Shown here: positions 18,511-25,677 of the stretch, piece by piece
Position numbering within the stretch: position 1 is the stretch's first letter
Layout: each line of letters starts with the position of its first letter
NCBI GenBank assembly: GCA_050331455.1
Contig: JBHJGV010000003.1
Location: forward strand, 1-64,000
Reading direction: 5' to 3'
Source: CAYUYV01 sp050331455
Lineage (GTDB): Bacteria; Pseudomonadota; Alphaproteobacteria; JAJFIK01
DNA: 64,000 bases
Notes under the pieces: generated by a model
The model's input: the letters and a program-made list of their open reading frames with translations, nothing else
Told to the model about the DNA's origin: nothing
The model's database searches: none
Translations under genes and position numbers: made by a program

Positions 18511-20946
18511 TCACGACCCACCGATAAAGATCGACGTCAAAGCCCGATCCGCGTCACCGACCGACTCGGCCTGGGTCTGGGTTTCGGCCTTGGCCGCTTG
18601 CTTTGCGGCCGGCTTCGCCGGTTTTTCGGCGCGGTCGGTGGCGCGGCGGGGCGCTGTGCCGGTCAGGGGCCGGCCGCTGGTGCCGGGCGTATCGCCGATG
18701 GCGTCATTGGCGGCAAGGGCGGGCCAACCGCGGAAAATGGAATCGTCGCCGATCATCCGCTCACGGTCGGAACTGTCCCGAGGCAGCCAGAACCCGTCAT
18801 CCGACAGGTCGCCCCACCCGTTGTTCCGGGCAAGGCCCGAGCTGTTGCGCATCTCGCTTTGTAAAAGGGTCACGAGGCGCCGATGGCCGCTTTTGGTCAG
18901 GGTGATGATGGAGGGCTGGTTCTCATCCCGGACATAGGCCTGGCGATTGGCCATGAGCATATGAAGCGTGCTGATGGCGAGGCGATATTCCTCCGTCGTC
19001 AGTGCTTCCAGATTCACCTGGCCGCTTCCGTCGGCCCGGAAATGGCAGCCCTTGAGGAACAGCTTGATGGACTTGGCCCGGACGGAGTCCGCCTCGGTCG
19101 GGTTGAGATTGGCCATCCCCTGCTGGAAGAGATCCGTGATGCTTTCGCGGTGCATGGTTTCGACCGCCTGCATCTGCCGTCCGCCCACGGCCACGAGGAG
19201 CACGAGGGAGTCCATCACGAGGGCGAGGATGAATGAGACCAGAGCGGCTGTTTCTTTGTCCTCGATCAGGGCGGTATAGGCTTTGTCTGTCTTGCTGGCC
19301 GTCGGGCTCCAGCGCTGCATCTTATTGCGCAAGTCCGCCCAGAGCCCCTCGACGGCCGCGCCCCTGAGGCCGGAGTCCTGGATGCACTGCATGGTCACAT
19401 CATACATGTCCTCCGGGCTGCGCTGGCGAGCGAGCAATTGCCCGAGGCCGTCTTCGCTCTGTCCGCCACAGGTGTTGTCGAAGGCAGTGCGCTGGGCCTG
19501 ATCACTCTGCAGTATACTGAAAATTGGATTGTCCTGGGCGCTCGGGCAGACTTCGGTCGCGGTCCGGCCCTGGCGGATATATGAGCCGCCCTCCATGGTC
19601 GCGACTCGCCGACACAGGTCGATGGCCTCGTCCAGGGCCTCAAAATCCTGGCGTTTCTCGAAAGCGTCGATATTGGCCACCATGCGAGTGGAAATGGCGG
19701 CGATGGGGTTGTTCGCGCCCTCAAAGAGTGCGATCCGACTGTCGAGCCAGGCGAGACGGTCCGCGGTGCTGCCGCCGGCGGTGAGGGGGGCTTGGTCCAA
19801 ATCCACCATCACTGCGGGACCGCTTCGGCCGGTGAGGGAGAGTTCCCGCCGCTGACCGTTCAGCTCGACGAGCCGGCTTTCCCGTGCGTCGATGGCCGTT
19901 CGTAGGGCCTGCTCACGCTCGCTGATCGTCTGTACGAGGATCCGTGCGGCCTCGAGATCGAGTTTCAGCGGGTTCAGGTCGTCCTGGAGTTCCCGGCAGA
20001 CCCGGCCGCAGCCCGGTTGGCCGACGGTTTCCGCATAGCGCGATCCCTGGCCGGCGATCTCGTTCTGGATCTGACGCTCAAGGGAGACGACCCGGGGTTC
20101 CAGACGGGCGATCTTGGCCTCGGCCTCTTCCCGTTGAGGGGAATTGCTGTCCTGGAACGCGGTGAGTTCCGCCTGCAGACGCCGCTGTTCGGTGCGCACC
20201 TGCGCGATCTGCTGCTCGACACGGTTGACGTCGAGGGCGACGCGGTTGCTCTCGGCCACCAGGGCGTCCCGTTCCGCCCGATAACCGTCAAGCTGGCGCC
20301 GGAAGGCAGCGGCAATATCCGCCGGCGGATTGACGGCGATCTGCCGGATCCGCTGCTCGGTCGCCTTGAAGGTCCGGAAGCTCTCCTGCTCCCGAAAGGT
20401 CTCGAAAATCTGTTCGCGCTGCGCGTCGAGCTCCTGGCGCAGGGCCAGGATCGTGTCGGAGGCAAGGCTTGTGGCCCGGCCCATCCGGCCGGCCTCCTGG
20501 GCCTCGATGACGCCGCCGCCGGCGCGTGAGCGACCGTCGTAAAGATCGACGAACGAGAACGCCACGGACACGGCCATGGAGATCAGGAATATGCCCATGA
20601 AGCTGAGCGCCTGGAGGTAATGCCGCTCGAACAGGGCGAAGGCGATCAGCCAGCTGACGATAAAGAGCAGGCTTTGGACACCGAAAGTCAGGAGGAAGGA
20701 CAAGGCAATCCCGAAGGGCGGCGCCGCGCCCAGATAATCCGTCATCCCCTGAAAAGTTGTCTTGAAGGACACGATGGAGATGGCGAGGCTTGCCAGCACG
20801 GCGATCAGGGACCAGGAACTGCCGGTGATGGTCCGGAAAAAGCGGGCCACGGCGGACGGTGTCGTGTCGGCCTTGCCCGGCCGGCCGATCACCGACGCGC
20901 CGGGGTGCGAGGCTGCGGCTCTCGGCTGGGTTTCCACGGACTGCAT
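18511..20946 (-). CDS. Membrane protein with long coiled coil, accessory island
   Basis: An 811-residue protein with no family I recognise. There are three hydrophobic segments near the N-terminus (about 44-63, 77-105, 111-134), then a long charged helical region (about 160-400, heptad-rich, with QREEAEAKIARLEPRV), a domain with several cysteines (about 410-560, CGRVC, CRRV, CGGQ), a fourth membrane segment (about 567-590, SFILALVMDSLVLLVAVGG), and a soluble C-terminal region ending in an Ala/Lys/Pro-rich linker. This topology would place the coiled coil and cysteine domain on one side of the membrane. ATG 20946 has GGGGAG 10 nt upstream; the open frame continues upstream without sense. It could be a membrane sensor or stalk working with the neighbouring GTPase and FGE protein. 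Confidence 0.78.
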   Translation of the reverse strand: MQSVETQPRAAASHPGASVIGRPGKADTTPSAVARFFRTITGSSWSLIAVLASLAISIVSFKTTFQGMTDYLGAAPPFGIALSFLLTFGVQSLLFIVSWLIAFALFERHYLQALSFMGIFLISMAVSVAFSFVDLYDGRSRAGGGVIEAQEAGRMGRATSLASDTILALRQELDAQREQIFETFREQESFRTFKATEQRIRQIAVNPPADIAAAFRRQLDGYRAERDALVAESNRVALDVNRVEQQIAQVRTEQRRLQAELTAFQDSNSPQREEAEAKIARLEPRVVSLERQIQNEIAGQGSRYAETVGQPGCGRVCRELQDDLNPLKLDLEAARILVQTISEREQALRTAIDARESRLVELNGQRRELSLTGRSGPAVMVDLDQAPLTAGGSTADRLAWLDSRIALFEGANNPIAAISTRMVANIDAFEKRQDFEALDEAIDLCRRVATMEGGSYIRQGRTATEVCPSAQDNPIFSILQSDQAQRTAFDNTCGGQSEDGLGQLLARQRSPEDMYDVTMQCIQDSGLRGAAVEGLWADLRNKMQRWSPTASKTDKAYTALIEDKETAALVSFILALVMDSLVLLVAVGGRQMQAVETMHRESITDLFQQGMANLNPTEADSVRAKSIKLFLKGCHFRADGSGQVNLEALTTEEYRLAISTLHMLMANRQAYVRDENQPSIITLTKSGHRRLVTLLQSEMRNSSGLARNNGWGDLSDDGFWLPRDSSDRERMIGDDSIFRGWPALAANDAIGDTPGTSGRPLTGTAPRRATDRAEKPAKPAAKQAAKAETQTQAESVGDADRALTSIFIGGS

Positions 20947-21296
20947 ACTGTGCCAACTCCCCGCTGACCGGCTTGCCCAAGAGCCGCCGTCGGCCTTTGC
21001 CAGAAGGCCGGATTGTTGTGAAATCGGATGAACGACGTCGGCCGGTGCGGACCGTTCCCTGTCCCGCCGAAGCGGAACGCTTCGCTCCGCCAGCCTGTCA
21101 ATAGCCGAAACATAAAATAAACGTAGGGAATTGTCATCCGCTGCGCGCAACCCCCCACGGCGACCCGCACTCCCATGGCGGCCCGCACTCCCATGGCGTC
21201 CCGCGCCCTGCAATCCCCATGCCCCAAACGCCATAGCCTGTCGGCGGTTGCAGCCGCTGGGCAGCGGGGAGGCGAGAGCCGGTCCAGGTCCGGTGG
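20947..21296. other. Intergenic region between two island genes
   Basis: About 350 bp on the 5' side of the coiled-coil gene and after the FGE gene. It contains an 18-bp direct repeat (listed separately) and a short AT-rich stretch around 21108-21122 that could be part of a promoter for the coiled-coil gene. No gene is seen. Confidence 0.5.
21163..21198. repeat. 18-bp direct tandem repeat, two copies
   Basis: Two adjacent 18-nt units (21163-21180 and 21181-21198), each ending CCGCACTCCCATGGCG, differ at their first base only; a third partial unit TCCCGCGCC follows. They sit between two minus-strand island genes. This may be replication slippage or a binding-site array. Confidence 0.75.
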
Positions 21297-22712
21297 TCAG
21301 GGGGCGGGCTGTCCGACGCTGCGCGCGAGACGAAAACCGATGTCGAGATCCCGAAACCCGGCTTGCACGACACGCCGCGACCCTGTCTGCAAGTCCCCCG
21401 GTGCGGACGCCCAGCCGCCGCCGACGGCTATCGGGCCCATAGCGCCGTTTTTTTCTGTCGATGCGGCGACCCATTCCCAAACATTGCCGGCCGTGTCGTA
21501 AAGGCCGAACGCGTTGGGCCGGCGCTCGCCGACAGGCGCCGTTCCGGCGCTTGCGGGCTCTGCGCAGCGAAACTTGGCCGGGTCGTATTCGGCCTTCTGG
21601 CCTGAGGCCTTGATTGCCTTCTGGACCTGGACCGGATAAGGCGCATCGAGGGGCGCAAGATGGGCAAAGTCGCACACGCGGTCCCGATCAAGATCATCGC
21701 CCCAGAAAAAGCGCGTGGTCGTGTTGGCCGCGGCGGCATAACGCCATTCCGCCTCGCTCGGCAAACGGTATCCGCCTCCCGTCCGTTCATTGAGCCAAAC
21801 TAGAAAGCCGCGCCCCTTCAAGGTTCCGTCCGGGTCATCGCCGGTGATGGCGGCATGGCTGATCAACGCAATGGGAAAGTCATTGGGCGGAAGGTTGGGG
21901 TCCGGGCAATCGCCGTCGGCGACGCAGGCCGCCCACAAACGCCCCGTCACTTCATAAGCGCCGATGGCGAACGGCGCGACGGGGGTGCCATCGGGCGCCG
22001 TGCCGGCCGGCAGAACGATCATGTCGAGATCGTAGATCGCGCCATTGGACAGGGGTACCGTGTCGTCGACCAAAGGACGGGGGTCTTCCAGGCCCGCCAG
22101 ATCCACGCTCCGCGCCACGGGTGCACCGTCCGATTTGGAAAAAACCATTGCTGCGCCGGCGAGGGTCAATGCGCCCAGGAACGGCAGGGCGACCTGGGGC
22201 ACGAGCAGCCCGCGCGGCGCGATCCCGACCCGCCGCAAGAGGGCGGCAGGTTGCCCATTCTGTCGTCCGCCTTGCCGGCCCAGCATGGTGTCCACGAAGA
22301 GGGGATCGGATGGGGCCGGCGGCGTAAGGCGCGCCGACAGGCTGATCCCACGACCGGCGTCGCGCAGCGCACGGCGCATCCGTTCCGTCCAGGACGCCGG
22401 CTTTGCCTCCCGGCCGAAGCTTGCGCGCAAGGTTCGGCGCACGAGGTTCAAGGTCTCCGGCGTCAGATCGTCGATCAGCCGCCGGCGGATCCGTTCCGGG
22501 ATCCGGCCCTGCCGAAACCACGACAGATGGGCCAGGGCCAGACAATCCGTCTCGTTCGGCGCCTCCCGCCCGTCGGCGGCGGCGAGCGTGCGCCCGAGAT
22601 GGATGGTCAATTCCCAGCGCAGGACGGGGGCCACGGCACAAGCACACAGCCAGCGATAGCCGGCCTCTCCCAGATCCTCGCGCAAGCTCGGCAGATCGTC
22701 CTCAAGGGGCAC
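21297..22712 (-). CDS. Membrane protein with C-terminal FGE-sulfatase (SUMF1-like) domain
   Basis: A 471-residue protein in three parts. The N-terminal ~150 residues are helical (LALAHLSWFRQGRIPERIRRRL), a module often seen next to FGE domains in large bacterial signalling/conflict proteins. A membrane segment is near residues 180-200 (VALPFLGALTLAGAAMVF). A formylglycine-generating-enzyme fold runs from about 225 to the end, with IGAYEVTGRLWAACV, GYRLPSEAEWRYAAA, GLYDTAGNVWEWV and the terminal DIGFRLARS. The active-site cysteine pair of true FGE is not evident, so a binding role is likelier than sulfatase maturation. GTG 22712 is chosen because GGAGGG lies 6 nt upstream. It is divergent from the protease gene. 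Confidence 0.82.
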   Translation of the reverse strand: MPLEDDLPSLREDLGEAGYRWLCACAVAPVLRWELTIHLGRTLAAADGREAPNETDCLALAHLSWFRQGRIPERIRRRLIDDLTPETLNLVRRTLRASFGREAKPASWTERMRRALRDAGRGISLSARLTPPAPSDPLFVDTMLGRQGGRQNGQPAALLRRVGIAPRGLLVPQVALPFLGALTLAGAAMVFSKSDGAPVARSVDLAGLEDPRPLVDDTVPLSNGAIYDLDMIVLPAGTAPDGTPVAPFAIGAYEVTGRLWAACVADGDCPDPNLPPNDFPIALISHAAITGDDPDGTLKGRGFLVWLNERTGGGYRLPSEAEWRYAAAANTTTRFFWGDDLDRDRVCDFAHLAPLDAPYPVQVQKAIKASGQKAEYDPAKFRCAEPASAGTAPVGERRPNAFGLYDTAGNVWEWVAASTEKNGAMGPIAVGGGWASAPGDLQTGSRRVVQAGFRDLDIGFRLARSVGQPAP

Positions 22713-22871
22713 CGCGCGCCCTCCAAACGGTAAATCACCGCATGCCACCCGAAATCAGGCGCCGAATGGCGCATCGGGAGGGCTGCGGTTGATTTTTTCG
22801 CGCCTGCCGGGACAATGCCCGACTTGAGCCATGCGTTCAAAGGGGTGCCGGCGGGCAAAAGGATATTGAGC

Positions 22872-24533
22872 ATGTCGTCCGCGAAGGATCGGGCCACCAG
22901 GGCCACCGTCCAGATCTGGACGCCGGACAGCCGACTCGGGGAGGCCGAGACCCTGTGCGGCACCGGTTTCCTCGTGGGGCGCGATCTCGTGCTGACCTGC
23001 GCCCATGTGGTCGCCAAGGCCCTCGGCGCCGCCGACGATCGGGACCCGGGCCCGGAAGGCACGGTCCTCGTGACGTTCCCTTATGGAGACCAGGAGGGTC
23101 CCTGGCCGGCCCGCCACGAGACCGGCGCCTGGGTGGCGAAAGTGCCCGGGGGCGCCGGCGACATCGCGGTGCTGCGCCTTGCCGGCCAGCCCAGCGGCAT
23201 TGTGCCCCTGCCGCTGACACCGGAGGCCATTCCCGACACCGGCGGTGTGGAGACGATTTGCTGGGGCTTTCCCGATCCCAATAATCCGCGCAGCATCCGT
23301 TCGGCCCTGTGCGAATTGCGCCCCGGCGAGCCCTATGGCGTGCCGAGCGATGCGGCCACCTGGCAACGGGTGATCAAACGGGCCGGCAAGGGCGACGCCT
23401 TTATCGATCCCGGCTTCAGCGGCGCGCCCCTGTTCACCGATCCGGATTATCGGGTCGCCGGGATGGTCTGTGCGGATATTCCGAACCAGGACCAGGAAGC
23501 CGCCTGCGTCGCCGTGGCCGATCTTGCCCGCGTCCTCGACGGGGTCGCCGGGCGTCATCGCCCGGCGCGCAAGGGGGCCATCGACCGCACGGACCTCTTG
23601 CGCATCGACCGGCACCAGCAGGTGGGGCAGGTCAAACGGTTCCTCCATCTGCACCGCAAGACCAGCCGCGACGGCGACACTCGGCCCGGCGTGGTCGTGA
23701 TCCTGGGCCAGGACTGGGACCGGCCCGGCGATTTCTTCCAACGTTGGCAGAAGGTCCATTTTGAAGAGGAAGCCGTGCCCTTCGGTCGGTCCATGGATTT
23801 TCTGGGCTCGGCCAAGCTGCCCTTTTATGAGGAGCCCGATCCGGTCTGGGCCTTCGTCGACCTGTTGAGCCACCTGCTGCCGGCCTCATCCGGCCCGGCC
23901 GGGGCTTTGGACCTCGACGATGTGGCCTGCGAGGCCAGTCTGAGCGACGCACTGGCGGTCTGGCAGGCCTCTCTGGCCCGCGACTTCTACCTCCAATGGG
24001 ATGTGGACTGTACCGAATGGTCTCCCGCCCATGCCCGTCATCTGCAAGGGTGCCTCGATTTTGTCGCCCGCTGCTGGCCGGCACTGCCGCCGGACCGGGC
24101 CGGGTTGATCTTCCTTGTGGTGACCTTCGACAATGTGGTGGACGAGCGTCTGGCATTGGCCCATCCCTTCTTCAAGGCCTTGGGCGATGAGCTGGGCTGC
24201 GGGTCCGATCGCTTGTGCTGTGTGGATCTGTTCACGAATGTCACGGCCGTTGATCTGCGCGACTGGCGCAAGGCGATTGGCGAGGAACGTGTCGCGCCCA
24301 CCCTGTGGGACCCGCTGCATGCTGCCCTGGAAGCGGCCCGGCTCAAGGACGAGAGCGCGGCGGCGGAAAAGACCGGGCGCGGATGGTTCAGTTTTCTGGG
24401 GCGCAAGGCGGCGGCTCCTGTGGCCGCGCCCTTCGTGCGCAAGCCCGGTCTGACCCTCGACGAGGCCATTCGGATGATCGAAAAACTGAAAGACCGGACG
24501 GGCGGAACCGGCTTTGCCGAACCCGCGATCTGA
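22872..24533 (+). CDS. Trypsin-like serine protease fused to STAND-like domain (putative effector)
   Basis: 553 residues. The N-terminal ~230 are a trypsin/DegP-fold protease with an intact triad: His 45 (LTCAHVV), Asp 97 (GDIAVLRL) and Ser 183 (DPGFSGAPLF). No signal peptide, so it should act in the cytosol, unusual for secreted proteases of this fold. The region about 255-460 (VVVILGQDWDRPGDFFQRW, then FYLQWDVDCTEWSPAHARHL, then LIFLVVTFDNV) resembles the inactive STAND-like (iSTAND) domains found C-terminal to effectors in MoxR/vWA conflict systems; no P-loop is present. AAAGGAT lies 7 nt before ATG 22872. It is followed 13 nt later by a MoxR ATPase. I infer an effector whose protease is unleashed by the downstream sensor/ATPase. 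Confidence 0.85.
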   Translation: MSSAKDRATRATVQIWTPDSRLGEAETLCGTGFLVGRDLVLTCAHVVAKALGAADDRDPGPEGTVLVTFPYGDQEGPWPARHETGAWVAKVPGGAGDIAVLRLAGQPSGIVPLPLTPEAIPDTGGVETICWGFPDPNNPRSIRSALCELRPGEPYGVPSDAATWQRVIKRAGKGDAFIDPGFSGAPLFTDPDYRVAGMVCADIPNQDQEAACVAVADLARVLDGVAGRHRPARKGAIDRTDLLRIDRHQQVGQVKRFLHLHRKTSRDGDTRPGVVVILGQDWDRPGDFFQRWQKVHFEEEAVPFGRSMDFLGSAKLPFYEEPDPVWAFVDLLSHLLPASSGPAGALDLDDVACEASLSDALAVWQASLARDFYLQWDVDCTEWSPAHARHLQGCLDFVARCWPALPPDRAGLIFLVVTFDNVVDERLALAHPFFKALGDELGCGSDRLCCVDLFTNVTAVDLRDWRKAIGEERVAPTLWDPLHAALEAARLKDESAAAEKTGRGWFSFLGRKAAAPVAAPFVRKPGLTLDEAIRMIEKLKDRTGGTGFAEPAI

Positions 24534-24546
24534 GAGGGGACCTGCC

Positions 24547-25671
24547 ATGACCGGTTGGATGCTGAGCGAAAAACTGCCGAACGAGGACGAGCGCAAGGAC
24601 CGGTGGCAGACCCTGCCGAGCCATGTGGACGAGGCCTGGTCCCATCCGTCCCAATATGTCCCGGACGAGGAAACCCTCCAGGCGGTCAATGTGGCCATCG
24701 CCGTCGGGCAGCCGCTGTTGCTGACGGGAGAGCCCGGCTGCGGCAAGACAGCCCTCGCAGACCATGTGGCCTGGCAGCTCGGCCTCGAAAAGGCGCTGCG
24801 TTATCAGATGAAATCGACCAGCGAGGCGCGCGATCTCTTTTATCGCTTTGACCAGGTCGCCCGGTTCCACGACGCCCACGACACGAAGAAAAGCGTCGAT
24901 CCGCGCCGTTTCATAACGTTCCAGGCCATGGGCCTTGCAATCCTGTATGCCATGGACCGAAAGGAGCGGGACGGGCTCCTGGGCCATGACGCGGACGGCA
25001 AGGCGCTGGCCAAGCGCATCGGGGCGCCCCAGGAGGCCCGGCGTTCCGTGGTGCTGATCGACGAGATCGACAAGGCGCCGCGGGACGTGCCCAACGACCT
25101 CTTGGATGAGATCGAGAATATGCGCTTTCGCATCCCCGAACTGGGCGGCGTGCCGGGTATTGCGGATCGGGCCATCGCGCTGGGCAACAAGGGCATGCGG
25201 CCCATCGTGATCCTCACCTCCAACTCCGAAAAGGCCTTGCCGGACGCTTTTCTGCGCCGCTGCGCCTACCACCACATGGCTTTGCCGCGCGAGCGCGATG
25301 TGCTCAGTACACAGATGGCAAAGATCGTGGCCAACCGGCTGGCCGCGATCCCCGTGCCCGGCGACGGGCGCGCCAGCGACCTGTTCGACGATGCCATGGT
25401 GGTCTTTCACAGCCTGCGCAAGGCAGACGCCCATCTGCAGAAACCGCCGGGCACGGCTGAATTGCTCAATTTCCTGCGCGCCTTGTCCCAGCTTGGCCTG
25501 CCCGTCGATACGCCGTTGCGTGATCAGACGGGCTGGCAGTCCGTGGCCCTGTCGAGCCTCGTGAAGATCCGGGAGGACCAGGACGCCGTGCGAACCCTCC
25601 TGGAGCGGATGGACTGGCCCACCCGTCGGCCGCGCCCGTTGGCGGCTGCGGCCTCCCGGGCCGGCGCGTGA
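24547..25671 (+). CDS. MoxR-family AAA+ ATPase
   Basis: A 374-residue AAA+ ATPase of the MoxR/AAA_5 type. Walker A GEPGCGKTA is at 61-69, Walker B VVLIDEID at 168-175, sensor 1 at Asn 226 (VILTSNSEKALP), and the arginine finger pair FLRRC at 236-239. There is an insertion between Walker A and B (about 100-160). MoxR proteins act as chaperone-like ATPases with vWA partners. Here the neighbours are a protease effector upstream and a vWA-like/FGE membrane protein 6 nt downstream, matching the ternary arrangement of NTP-dependent conflict systems. ATG 24547 has GAGGGGA about 7 nt upstream. Confidence 0.93.
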   Translation: MTGWMLSEKLPNEDERKDRWQTLPSHVDEAWSHPSQYVPDEETLQAVNVAIAVGQPLLLTGEPGCGKTALADHVAWQLGLEKALRYQMKSTSEARDLFYRFDQVARFHDAHDTKKSVDPRRFITFQAMGLAILYAMDRKERDGLLGHDADGKALAKRIGAPQEARRSVVLIDEIDKAPRDVPNDLLDEIENMRFRIPELGGVPGIADRAIALGNKGMRPIVILTSNSEKALPDAFLRRCAYHHMALPRERDVLSTQMAKIVANRLAAIPVPGDGRASDLFDDAMVVFHSLRKADAHLQKPPGTAELLNFLRALSQLGLPVDTPLRDQTGWQSVALSSLVKIREDQDAVRTLLERMDWPTRRPRPLAAAASRAGA

Positions 25672-25677
25672 CCCGGC

